64,000 nucleotides of DNA from an uncultured Coriobacteriales bacterium (GTDB lineage: Bacteria > Actinomycetota > Coriobacteriia > Coriobacteriales > UMGS124): NCBI GenBank assembly GCA_934654475.1, contig CAKUFZ010000003.1, positions 59,125 through 123,124 of the forward strand. Direction: 5' to 3'. How positions within the stretch are numbered: the first letter of the stretch is position 1; each line of letters starts with the position of its first letter. This document shows positions 9,582 through 17,651 of the stretch, piece after piece. A program made the translations under genes and the position numbers. Under the pieces are notes generated by a model, which worked only from the letters and a program-made list of their open reading frames with translations, did no database searches and had not been told where the DNA came from.

Positions 9582-10679
9582 ATGAACGTCTCACGCCGCA
9601 GCTTCTGCACCACCCTCGCAGCCGGCCTCGCAATGGGCATGTTCGCCGGCACCGGCGCCGCCTTCGCCGCTGATGACAAGGCAGCCGAGCTCAAGACCGT
9701 CGAGCAGGGCAAGCTCATCATGGGCACCAATGCCACCTTCCCGCCCTACGAGTACTATGACGGCGACAAGATCGTCGGCATCGACGCCGACGTGGCCGCC
9801 CTCATCGCCGACAAGCTCGGCCTCGAGCTCGAGATCGAGGACATGGACTTCGGTGCCATCATCACCGCCGTCCAGACCGGCAAGATCGACATGGGCCTCG
9901 CCGGCATCACGGTCAACGACGAGCGCAAGAAGAACGTCAGCTTCACCGACACGTATGCCTCGGGCGTCCAGGTCATCATCGTGACCGAGGACTCCCCCAT
10001 CTCCAGCCCCGACGACCTGGCCAACAACGCCGACTTCCTTATCGGCGTGCAGGAGAACACCACCGGTCACATCTACGCCGCCGACGACTACGGCCAGGAC
10101 CGCGTCATCCCCTACACCAGCGGCCCCACCGCCGTCCAGGCCCTCCAGGCCGGCAAGGTCGATTGCGTCATCATCGACAACGAGCCCGCCAAGAACTACG
10201 TTGAGGCCAACAAGGGTCTGAAGATCCTCGACACCGCATATGTCGAGGAGGACTACGCCATCGCCGTCAACAAGGACAACACCGCCCTGCTCGACGCCAT
10301 CAACGGCGCCCTGAAGGAGCTCATCGCCGACGGCAGCGTCAAGAAGGTCATCGACACCTACATCAACGACGGCTCCGAGGACAAGGACGCCTCCGAGGAC
10401 AAGGGCGGCTCCTACAAGGACGGCTCTTACACCGCCGAGGGCAAGGGCATCGGCGGCAAGGTGCCCGTGACCGTCGAGGTCAAGGACGGCAAGATCGCAA
10501 CCGTGACCGTGGGCGACAACTCCGAGACCGAGGGCATCGGCTCAAAGGCCATCGACCAGCTGCCCGAGGCCATCGTGGCCGCCAACGGCACCGAGGGCGT
10601 CGACGCTCTGGCTGGCGCCACCGTCACCTCCAAGGCCATCTTCTCCGCCGTCGAGGACTGCCTGTCCCAGGCGAAGTAA
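9582..10679 (+). CDS. Tat-type amino-acid-binding protein with C-terminal FMN-binding domain (system 2)
   Basis: This 365-residue protein is the counterpart of the minus-strand binding protein. It has a twin-arginine leader (SRRSF at residues 4-8), then a family-3 solute-binding domain (about 33-265; GTNATFPPYEYYDGDKIVGI, and the family motif GLAGITVNDERKKNVSFTDT). After an acidic Ser/Asp/Lys linker comes an FMN_bind domain (about 280-365) with the ApbE-type motif DALAGATVTS; Thr347 is the predicted FMN attachment site. The solute domain differs strongly from system 1, while the FMN domain is nearly identical. AAGGAG precedes the ATG by 8 nt. The ligand is unknown; a polar amino acid is likely. 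Confidence 0.9.
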   Translation: MNVSRRSFCTTLAAGLAMGMFAGTGAAFAADDKAAELKTVEQGKLIMGTNATFPPYEYYDGDKIVGIDADVAALIADKLGLELEIEDMDFGAIITAVQTGKIDMGLAGITVNDERKKNVSFTDTYASGVQVIIVTEDSPISSPDDLANNADFLIGVQENTTGHIYAADDYGQDRVIPYTSGPTAVQALQAGKVDCVIIDNEPAKNYVEANKGLKILDTAYVEEDYAIAVNKDNTALLDAINGALKELIADGSVKKVIDTYINDGSEDKDASEDKGGSYKDGSYTAEGKGIGGKVPVTVEVKDGKIATVTVGDNSETEGIGSKAIDQLPEAIVAANGTEGVDALAGATVTSKAIFSAVEDCLSQAK

Positions 10680-10713
10680 GTAAGCACCGCATCATTCAAC
10701 CCGCTTGTCTGTG

Positions 10714-10745
10714 GGGCGGGCGGTCTCGTATCAGGCCGCCCGCCC
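10714..10745 (+). other. Strong hairpin after binding-protein gene (system 2)
   Basis: GGGCGGGCGG and CCGCCCGCCC form a perfect 10-bp GC stem with a 12-nt loop, followed by TTATGTTTTG. It lies 34 nt after the binding-protein stop and 23 nt before the permease start, mirroring the hairpins of system 1. Partial termination that favours binding-protein production is likely. Confidence 0.55.
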
Positions 10746-10768
10746 TTATGTTTTGAGGAGGTTCGCCC

Positions 10769-11503
10769 GTGGAAGAGTTCATCGAAACCCTTCAGCTGGG
10801 CTTGTACCAGACGTTCGTCTACCAGGACAACTACACGTTTTTCTTGAGCGGCCTGCGCATCACGCTGATGGTATGGTCCCTGGCATTCGTGCTCGGTCTC
10901 ATCCTGGGCGTCATCTGCGCCATCATTCGATCGGCGCACGACCAGCAGCAACAGGGCCGCAGGAAGAACCCCATCCTGGGCCTGTTCAACATCATCGCCA
11001 AGGTCTACATCACCGTCATTCGCGGCACACCGACCATGGTCCAGCTGCTCATCATGTGGTTTGTCGTGTGGGCGTCGGCACGCTCGACCGAAGCGAACCT
11101 CGTCACCTGCGCCGTCATCACCTTCGGCATGAACTCTGGCGCCTACATCGCCGAGATCGTGCGCTCGGGCATCATGTCCATCGAGCCCGGGCAGATGGAG
11201 GCAGGCCGCTCGCTGGGCCTGTCCTACGGCACCACCATGCGCTCAGTCATCATCCCCCAGGCGTTCAAGAACATTCTGCCCGCCTTGGGCAACGAGACGA
11301 TTACCCTGCTCAAGGAGACCTCGATCGTCACGGTCATCGGCCTCAAGGACCTCACGAAGGGTGCCATGATCATCCAGGGCAACACGTTCCAGGCACTCGT
11401 CCCGTTCTTTGCAATCGCGGTCATTTACCTGGCCATGGTCATGATCCTGACCTTTATCTTCAACAGGATCGAAAGGAGGCTGCGCGAAAGTGATCACCGT
11501 TAA
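10769..11503 (+). CDS. Amino-acid ABC transporter permease (system 2)
   Basis: This 244-residue His/Glu/Gln/Arg/opine-type permease has about five helices. The family segment [15 protein letters not shown] is near residue 90, and the coupling loop [20 protein letters not shown] is near residue 155. A GAGGAGG site precedes the GTG start. The last 14 nt overlap the ATPase gene. It is the membrane channel for the second importer. Confidence 0.94.
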   Translation: MEEFIETLQLGLYQTFVYQDNYTFFLSGLRITLMVWSLAFVLGLILGVICAIIRSAHDQQQQGRRKNPILGLFNIIAKVYITVIRGTPTMVQLLIMWFVVWASARSTEANLVTCAVITFGMNSGAYIAEIVRSGIMSIEPGQMEAGRSLGLSYGTTMRSVIIPQAFKNILPALGNETITLLKETSIVTVIGLKDLTKGAMIIQGNTFQALVPFFAIAVIYLAMVMILTFIFNRIERRLRESDHR

Positions 11504-12212
11504 TCACCTGGTCAAGGCGTATGGAGACCACGTCGTCCTCAACGACGTGAACGAGCACATCGCCCCCGGCGAGAAGGTCGTCGTCATCGGGCCGTCCGGC
11601 TCGGGCAAGTCCACTTTCCTGCGCTGCCTCAACCTGCTCGAGATTCCCACCTCGGGCCAGATCCTGTTCGAGGGCAAGGACATCACCGCACCTCACGTCA
11701 ACATCGACGAGGTGCGTCGCCACATGGGCATGGTGTTCCAGCACTTCAACCTCTTCAACAACCTCTCCATCGAGGGCAACCTGACGCTTGCCCCCACCAA
11801 GCTCAAGCTCATGGGCAAGGAAGAGGCGCATGAGGAGGCAAAGCGCCTGCTTAACCGTGTTGGCCTGCCCGACAAGGCTGATGCCTACCCCGGGCAGCTC
11901 TCCGGAGGCCAGAAGCAGCGCGTCGCCATTGCGCGAGCGCTTATGATGAAGCCCAAGGTCATGCTCTTCGACGAGCCCACGAGCGCCCTGGACCCCGAGA
12001 TGGTGGGCGAGGTCCTCGAGATCATGCGCGAGCTGGCCGACGACAACATGACGATGATCGTCGTGACCCACGAGATGGGCTTCGCCCGCGAGGTCGCGAG
12101 CCGCGTGCTGTTCATGGACGGTGGCAACATCGTGGAGCAGGGCACGCCCCAGGAGCTCTTCTCCAACCCCAAGGAGAAACGCACGCAGGATTTCCTGAGC
12201 AAGGTGCTCTAG
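11490..12212 (+). CDS. Amino-acid ABC transporter ATPase (system 2)
   Basis: This 240-residue GlnQ-type ATPase has Walker [10 protein letters not shown] (near residues 34-42), Q-loop FQHFNLF, signature [10 protein letters not shown], Walker [11 protein letters not shown] and H-loop VVTHEMGF. The N-terminus [20 protein letters not shown] is typical. The GTG start lies inside the permease gene. The operon ends at a strong bidirectional terminator 29 nt downstream. Confidence 0.96.
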   Translation: MITVNHLVKAYGDHVVLNDVNEHIAPGEKVVVIGPSGSGKSTFLRCLNLLEIPTSGQILFEGKDITAPHVNIDEVRRHMGMVFQHFNLFNNLSIEGNLTLAPTKLKLMGKEEAHEEAKRLLNRVGLPDKADAYPGQLSGGQKQRVAIARALMMKPKVMLFDEPTSALDPEMVGEVLEIMRELADDNMTMIVVTHEMGFAREVASRVLFMDGGNIVEQGTPQELFSNPKEKRTQDFLSKVL

Positions 12213-12240
12213 GTTCTCCGGTTCCTCAACGCAGCAAGCA

Positions 12241-12273
12241 AAAAGGCCGTCCCAGCTGGGGCGGCCTTTTTTG
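12241..12273. terminator. Bidirectional rho-independent terminator
   Basis: GGCCGTCCC and GGGGCGGCC form a 9-bp stem (one wobble pair) with an AGCT loop, flanked by A-run and T-run. It serves the importer operon on the plus strand and the patatin gene on the minus strand. Confidence 0.85.
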
Positions 12274-12295
12274 TCGCTCATATACGCATGCCGGC

Positions 12296-13291
12296 CTAGG
12301 ACAATCCCAGCCAATCGAGCCAGCGGGGCAGCTCCGTCTGATAGCGCCCATATGCGTCGGCGTAACTTGCGCGCAAGGCATCGACGTCGCACGTAGAGCT
12401 GGAAACGGCCATGCCGTCGGCATAGACGATGTAGGCGCGACCCTCACGGGCCATCTGCTCCAAGCGCTCGAGCTCGGCGTTGTAGCGCTCGTTGCGCGTG
12501 CGCAGGGCCTGCGCGAGCTTGGGATATCGGCGTTCGTAGAGACTCGAGAGCAGCAGCTGGCTCTTGCCCGTCTTTCCCTTGCGATAGGCGCGAGGGCGCG
12601 TGAGAATCGCAAACACACGCTCATATCCCGCGTCGAGCGCCGCCTGAAGCGCAAGGCCCGCCCCTTCCCCCAGGCCACCATCAGCAAAAGTATGCCCATC
12701 TACCTGCGTCATCGGCATCATGAAGGGAATAGTGCTGCTCGCGCGCACGCGCACCATCAGGTCGTTCAGGCAATGGATGTCATCCCTGCCCCACACAACC
12801 GACTCACCGGATTCGATGTCAAACGCCTGAATGGCGAAGTCAGCACTGGAGCGCTCATAGCGGCCATAGTTGTACACGAGCGGGCCTGCCGGCAGGCACG
12901 ACTCCTGATAGAGCCAATGCGCCGAGAAGAAGCCTTTGCCTTGCACAAACGTCTTCCAGCCGCCAAAGCGCGGGTCGAGCGCGATGTCGGTGAAGCTCAC
13001 GCGGGCTCGCCAGGGATCGCCGTGCAGGTAGTTGGCGATGTTCGAGGTACCAGCCGAGACCCCGCACATAAAGGGGAAGCGAATCCCCTGCTCAAGCAGG
13101 GTCACAACGGCAGCCGTCGTGTAGCTCACCCGCATGCCGCCGCCCTCGAAGAGCAGCGCGCAACCTTGCACTTCGCGCGACTCGGGCGCACAGAAGGGGC
13201 CGGAACCGTCCGCCTTCCACAATCCCAGGGCATCGCGCTTGGCGTGCAGCAGCCCCGTGCCCACGTGGGCCTGATTCGCTACCTCTCTCAC
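12296..13291 (-). CDS. Patatin-like phospholipase / acylhydrolase
   Basis: This serine lipase-fold protein has about 331 residues. The oxyanion loop EGGGMR, the nucleophile elbow GVSAG and the dyad Asp in ADGG are all present and in order, so it should be catalytically active on lipid esters. It resembles bacterial patatins of the YjjU type (family resemblance only). The start is uncertain: GTG at 13291 lies 7 nt after the MFS gene stop and follows GGGGA, but the open frame extends further upstream into that gene. It is transcribed with the upstream MFS gene. Confidence 0.85.
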   Translation of the reverse strand: MREVANQAHVGTGLLHAKRDALGLWKADGSGPFCAPESREVQGCALLFEGGGMRVSYTTAAVVTLLEQGIRFPFMCGVSAGTSNIANYLHGDPWRARVSFTDIALDPRFGGWKTFVQGKGFFSAHWLYQESCLPAGPLVYNYGRYERSSADFAIQAFDIESGESVVWGRDDIHCLNDLMVRVRASSTIPFMMPMTQVDGHTFADGGLGEGAGLALQAALDAGYERVFAILTRPRAYRKGKTGKSQLLLSSLYERRYPKLAQALRTRNERYNAELERLEQMAREGRAYIVYADGMAVSSSTCDVDALRASYADAYGRYQTELPRWLDWLGLS

Positions 13292-13298
13292 AAGTCCC

Positions 13299-14558
13299 CT
13301 ATTCCCCCGCTTGAGCACGGCGCGTGGGCTCGGGCATCTTGACCAGAAGGATAAGACCCACAAGCAGCAGGGCCGCGATGGAAAGCACGCCCAGAGAAGC
13401 GTCGCCCGTAACCTGGGTGATCACGGCAACAAGGAACGATCCCATGACGCTGGCGTACTTGCCAAAGACGTCGAAGAAGCCGTAGAACTCGTTGGAGTTC
13501 TCTTTGGGGATAAGGCGGCCGAAGTAGCTGCGCGACAGAGCCTGGATACCGCCCTGGAAAAGGCCCACGCTCACCGCCAGGACCCAGAACTCAAACGCCG
13601 TCTTGAGAAAGAACGCCGCAAAGAACACGATGCACGTGTAGGCAAGCACGGCGATCATTATCATGCGCTTCGTGCCGAACTTGCCCGCAAGCCAGCCGTA
13701 GGCGATGGCGCTGGGAAACGCGACGAACTGCGTCACGAGCAGGGCCAGAACGAGCTGCGTGGAGTCGATGCCCAGGCTCGTGCCATACGACGTGCTCATG
13801 GCGATGACGGTGTGGACGCCGTCGATATAGAAGAAGAACGCGAGCATGAAGAGGAAGAGGGGCTTGTCCTTCGTGATCTTGCGCATGGTGCCCGCAAGCC
13901 CCGACAGGCTCTTGCGCACAGCCTGGCCCATCGTCTCGCCCGACGTCTTGAAGTGACGCTGGCGGTAGCTGCGCAGAAGGGGAATCGTGAAGCCGGCCCA
14001 CCACAGCGCCGTGACGACAAACGACAGGCGCGTGGCGACCGCCGTGGGGATGCCGATGGCGGGACCGCCAAAGATGAGCGCGAGGCAGCCGATGAACGGC
14101 ACCGTGGAGCCCACGTAGCCCCAGGCGTACCCATGGGAGGAGACCGCGTCCATGCGCTCGTCGCTCGTGACGTCGACAAGCATGGAATCGTAGAACGTCA
14201 TCGACGAGTTGAGGCCCACCGTGGCCAGCACGTACACCACCAGGAACGCAAACCAACTCAGGGGCAGCGCCATGCAGGTGCAGCAGATGACGCCCGTAAG
14301 GAAAAAGCCGAGGAAGAACTTGATTTTCTTGCCCTCGAAATCGGCCAGGGAGCCAAGGATGGGCATAAGGATTGCCACAACCAGGCTTGCAATCGTCTGG
14401 GCATACCCGAACGACGTGACGACATCGGTGCGCCCGGCCCCCTCAAGCAGGGAATTGAGGTAGATGGGCACCACAGCGGTGCACAACAGCACGAACGCCG
14501 AGTTTCCCACGTCGTAAAGGACCCATTTGCGTTCAATACTGGTAAGCTTTGTGGACAC
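13299..14558 (-). CDS. MFS transporter, UMF1/Atg22-like
   Basis: This 419-residue membrane protein has about 12 helices. The N-terminus RKWVLYDVGNSAFVLLCTAV is characteristic of the UMF1 (Atg22-like) branch of the major facilitator superfamily. The conserved stretches GGIQALSRSYFGRLIPKENS and EFYGFFDVFGKYASVMG are the best family markers. The substrate is unknown. The GTG start at 14558 has GAGAGGA 8 nt upstream; the frame stays open to 14678 without a better start. The downstream patatin gene follows after 7 nt. Confidence 0.88.
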   Translation of the reverse strand: MSTKLTSIERKWVLYDVGNSAFVLLCTAVVPIYLNSLLEGAGRTDVVTSFGYAQTIASLVVAILMPILGSLADFEGKKIKFFLGFFLTGVICCTCMALPLSWFAFLVVYVLATVGLNSSMTFYDSMLVDVTSDERMDAVSSHGYAWGYVGSTVPFIGCLALIFGGPAIGIPTAVATRLSFVVTALWWAGFTIPLLRSYRQRHFKTSGETMGQAVRKSLSGLAGTMRKITKDKPLFLFMLAFFFYIDGVHTVIAMSTSYGTSLGIDSTQLVLALLVTQFVAFPSAIAYGWLAGKFGTKRMIMIAVLAYTCIVFFAAFFLKTAFEFWVLAVSVGLFQGGIQALSRSYFGRLIPKENSNEFYGFFDVFGKYASVMGSFLVAVITQVTGDASLGVLSIAALLLVGLILLVKMPEPTRRAQAGE

Positions 14559-14715
14559 GGAAAGGTCCTCTCTCAAAGGGGCGAAACAGGGCATTGTGCC
14601 CTTCCGACGTGCCGAGGATGCCCCCGACACACATGCACGTACCGTTGCGCACCATGGTATTCGTTTTTCACCGCACATGAACCCACAGAGGGCAAAGTTT
14701 GTGCATTAGAGCCAG

Positions 14716-14731
14716 CCTTGTACACACAAGG
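14716..14731. promoter_or_regulatory. Inverted repeat upstream of the phospholipase C-like gene
   Basis: CCTTGT-ACAC-ACAAGG is a perfect 6-bp inverted repeat lying 20 nt before the ATG at 14752. It could be an operator that overlaps the transcript start; no regulator can be named. Confidence 0.35.
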
Positions 14732-14751
14732 TCACATGAAGGGAGCATGCC

Positions 14752-15702
14752 ATGCCGGCACTCATCACCCATCATCTCTTCGGCGAGGAAGTTCTGCACC
14801 GTGTGGGGCGCGAGCTGTGCCTCACCGAGGAGGAACACGACCTGTTTCTCATGGGCTGCCAGGGCCCCGACCCGTTCTTCTTTGCCGTGACCTGCGCACG
14901 CGGCAACGCCGTACGCGCCATGGGCTCGAACATGCACCGCAGGCGTGTCTCCGCCGCCTTCGATCGCCTGCGCGCCGACGTCGCGCACTTGCCTCAGGAC
15001 AAGGCAGGCCTGGGGCGCGCCTTTGTTGCAGGCCTGCTCGCCCACTACGTGCTCGACCGCAACGCCCATCCCTTCGTGTACGCCCACGAATACGAGCTGT
15101 GCGACTACAACCGCGAGCTCGCCGACGCGTACCACGAGGTGCACGCCGTGATTGAAAGCGAGCTTGACTGCGGCATGCTCGACCACCTGCGCGGCGTGAA
15201 CTGCGCTCAGCTCACCCCGGCCTCCGTGCTGGTCGGCTCGCCCGAGGGACTGCTCGTGGCGGGCACGCTGCTCGCCCAGACGGCCCGCGCCGTCTTCGAG
15301 CTCGATGTGCGCCCCATCGACTACCCGGGTGCCGTGGACGACATGCGCCTGTGCTACCAGAAGATCGAACCCTTCGGCTCCACCCGCCAGCGCAGCATCT
15401 CGCGCGCCGAGCGCCTGGCCAGGCCCCACTCCCAGCTCGCCGCGCTTGCCCACAAGGTGGACGAGGGTGCCGACAACCCCTCGATGAACATGGCGCATCT
15501 GCCCTGGGAGGACCCGTTCAAGCCTCAGAGCAGCCCCGAGAGCTTCCCTGAGGTCTTTGAGCGCGGCATCGAAGACTACCTGCGCATTCTGCCCGCCTTT
15601 GAGGCCGGAGAGCCCATGGCGCTCCTCACGGGCGGCCTGGACTACCACGGCAAGCCCATGGACGGCCGCGAAGAGCCTTTGGGGTCCACGCACCCCCTGT
15701 AA
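14752..15702 (+). CDS. Zinc-dependent phospholipase C-like protein
   Basis: This 316-residue protein resembles the zinc-dependent phospholipase C/P1 nuclease-like family. Candidate metal ligands are the N-terminal THHLFGEE, the segment QGPDPFFF, and HYVLDRNAHPFVYAHEYEL near residues 100-120, followed by HEVHAVIESELD. No signal peptide is visible, so it may act in the cytoplasm, unlike secreted clostridial PLCs. AAGGGAG precedes the ATG. The family call is fairly good; the substrate is unknown. Confidence 0.78.
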   Translation: MPALITHHLFGEEVLHRVGRELCLTEEEHDLFLMGCQGPDPFFFAVTCARGNAVRAMGSNMHRRRVSAAFDRLRADVAHLPQDKAGLGRAFVAGLLAHYVLDRNAHPFVYAHEYELCDYNRELADAYHEVHAVIESELDCGMLDHLRGVNCAQLTPASVLVGSPEGLLVAGTLLAQTARAVFELDVRPIDYPGAVDDMRLCYQKIEPFGSTRQRSISRAERLARPHSQLAALAHKVDEGADNPSMNMAHLPWEDPFKPQSSPESFPEVFERGIEDYLRILPAFEAGEPMALLTGGLDYHGKPMDGREEPLGSTHPL

Positions 15703-15803
15703 GCGATTGACGCTGAGGTCACTGCACCCCGTGTGAGTTCCTGCCAGAAACAGCGCCTGGGAGGACCGCTCGCACTTCTCGGCTTTTATATGCCAGACAC
15801 AAA

Positions 15804-15849
15804 GAAGGGCCCCGAGGCGGCGCGCATCGCACCAGCCTCGGGGCCCTTC
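15804..15849. terminator. Terminator hairpin shared by PLC-like gene and terC
   Basis: A perfect 15-bp stem runs from GAAGGGCCCCGAGGC (15804-15818) to its complement at 15835-15849, with a 16-nt loop. It lies between two convergent genes and likely ends both transcripts. The T-tracts are weak. Confidence 0.7.
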
Positions 15850-15871
15850 GGCGTCTCTCTACAAGGACGTT

Positions 15872-16726
15872 TTACTTCTCGTCCTTCTTGGACTCATACT
15901 CGTGAGGCGGCAGGCCCTTCTCGGCAAGCTCCTTCTGCCAGTTTGCATAGTTCTGGTTGCGACGGATGATGAGGATGCAGATGATGACCGAGAACACCAT
16001 GGCGAAGTAGACCATGAGCTTCTCAACATGCATGTCGAAGACCTCGATGTTTGAGTGAATGCCCAGACCGTCGAGGAACAGCAGCAAACCGATGACGGTG
16101 ATGAAGCACAGGGCAAGCATCTTCATCTCGGCATGGGCGTTGATGAAGTCGGAGATGGGGTCGATGAAGACCATCATGAGGATGATGGCGAGCATCACGG
16201 CGAAGATCATGATGAGGAGCTGGTTGGCCAGGCCCACGGCGGTAATGACCGAGTCGATGGAGAACACGACGTCCATGACCATGATGGTGGCAACGGCGCC
16301 CGGCAGGCTCAGCGGCTTCTTGGGCTTGTCGGAGTGCTTCTCATCGTGGTCGGCCTTCTCCTCCTCGAGGTTCAGCACGCCGCGCAGCTCCGTGACACCC
16401 TTGTAGATGAGGTAGGCGCCGCCCAGGAACAGCACGATGTCGCGCACCGACATGCCGAAAGGCTCGCCGTTGATGCCGTTGAACGGCAGCGTGAACAGCT
16501 TGTTCGTCATATGCACGAGATACGACGCGAAGCACAGGAAGATGGCGCGCGACACGAAGGCACCGGCAAGACCGAGCTTACGGCCGATGTGCTGCTTCTC
16601 AGGCGCAAGGCGATCGCTCGTAAGGATGATGAAGACGATGTTGTCCACACCCAGGATGATCTCAAGGAACACAAGCGTAACGAGACTGATCCATGCCTCA
16701 GGCGACGCGAGAAACGATAGGTCCAC
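15872..16726 (-). CDS. TerC family membrane protein (Mn2+ export-associated)
   Basis: This 284-residue protein has about seven helices. The paired TerC motifs are FLEIILGVDNIVFI (near residue 20-33) and MVMDVVFSIDSVITAVG (near 150), each with the conserved acidic residues in the membrane. A charged His/Asp/Lys-rich loop (EEEKADHDEKHSDKPKK) lies between the halves. TerC proteins of the YkoY/Alx type work in Mn2+ homeostasis and metalation of exported proteins. It starts 45 nt after mntP and shares the upstream Mn2+ riboswitch, which supports that role. The start codon is GTG after AAAGGG. Confidence 0.9.
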   Translation of the reverse strand: MDLSFLASPEAWISLVTLVFLEIILGVDNIVFIILTSDRLAPEKQHIGRKLGLAGAFVSRAIFLCFASYLVHMTNKLFTLPFNGINGEPFGMSVRDIVLFLGGAYLIYKGVTELRGVLNLEEEKADHDEKHSDKPKKPLSLPGAVATIMVMDVVFSIDSVITAVGLANQLLIMIFAVMLAIILMMVFIDPISDFINAHAEMKMLALCFITVIGLLLFLDGLGIHSNIEVFDMHVEKLMVYFAMVFSVIICILIIRRNQNYANWQKELAEKGLPPHEYESKKDEK

Positions 16727-16771
16727 TTTCTTTTCCCTTTCTCTTGGGGTCTATGAACATGTACAGGCCTA

Positions 16772-17320
16772 CTAGATCAGAGCCTTGATACCAATGAGGA
16801 TAAGAACGACGCCGCCCACGACCGTGGCCTTCTCGCCAAGTTTGCTGCCAAAGGTACGGCCGACAACCAAAGCAAGGCACGTGCACACAAACGTGGTCAG
16901 GGCAATGATGCCCGATGCGGAAAGGGGCTCGACACCCATCCCGACAAAACTCACACCCACGGCAAACGCGTCGATGCTCGTGGCGATTGCCTGCACGAAG
17001 AGCGAGCCCACGGTGAGCGTCTTATCGTCGACGTCACCGTCCTCTTCCTCGTGAAAGGCGTCCCAAATCATCTTGCCGCCCACAAAACCAAGGATGACGA
17101 AGGCGACGATGCCGGCATAGCGCTCGATGACCTCGGCCACAAGCGAACCGGCGAAGAAGCCCAGAAGCGGCATGAGGCCCTGGAACGCACCGAAGAAGAC
17201 GGGCATGAGCATGGCCCTGCCACGGGACAGGCCTCGGTGGGCAAACACGTTTGACACTGTGACGGCGAACGCGTCCATCGACAGCGCCAAACCCAAAAGA
17301 ACGACCTCGACCAACGACAC
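16772..17320 (-). CDS. mntP: Manganese efflux pump MntP
   Basis: This 182-residue, six-helix exporter removes excess Mn2+ from the cytoplasm. The two signature repeats are SMDAFAVTVSN (near residue 15) and SIDAFAVGVSF (near residue 115), each with the metal-binding Asp. An acidic loop (HEEEDGDVDD) lies between the halves. The GTG at 17320 gives the standard family length; the frame stays open upstream but lacks a better start. It is the first gene behind the yybP-ykoY element at 17382-17505 and is followed by terC. Confidence 0.93.
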   Translation of the reverse strand: MSLVEVVLLGLALSMDAFAVTVSNVFAHRGLSRGRAMLMPVFFGAFQGLMPLLGFFAGSLVAEVIERYAGIVAFVILGFVGGKMIWDAFHEEEDGDVDDKTLTVGSLFVQAIATSIDAFAVGVSFVGMGVEPLSASGIIALTTFVCTCLALVVGRTFGSKLGEKATVVGGVVLILIGIKALI

Positions 17321-17381
17321 GGAAGTGCTCTCTCCTCTCTCTCCTCCCAGCACCCGTCTCTTTGGCCGGAACCCGCGCAAC

Positions 17382-17505
17382 AAAAAAAGCGAGACTCACG
17401 GCGAGGCAATCCCGCCGTGAGTCTCGCTTATTAAGGCACGCCAGGCACAAGGCCATGATGTTGACGGGCCGCGCACTATCGTGCGCAAGCTACTCCCTCA
17501 CAGGA
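17382..17505 (-). ncRNA. yybP-ykoY manganese riboswitch with terminator
   Basis: On the minus strand the leader reads GTGAGGGAGTAGC (from 17501), then GCCCGTCAACATCATGGCC, then GCGAGACTCAC (near 17427-17417). These are the conserved parts of the yybP-ykoY aptamer, and P1 forms between GTGAG and CTCAC. The 3' half of the aptamer, GCGAGACTCACGGCG, pairs instead with CGCCGTGAGTCTCGC to make a perfect 15-bp terminator ending in seven T (17428-17383). The two folds exclude each other, so Mn2+ binding should prevent termination and switch on mntP-terC. Confidence 0.92.
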
Positions 17506-17651
17506 AGAAAACAGTACCAGAGACACCTTGCGCTCGTCAACGACCGACGATATCGGCCGTTGCGTTTTCCCACGAAGACCAACTTTACCGCGGCGAACTT
17601 GCTGGCAGTTCACTGGAGGCGCCGGGTCAGCACAGGTACAAGCGCGTGCTT

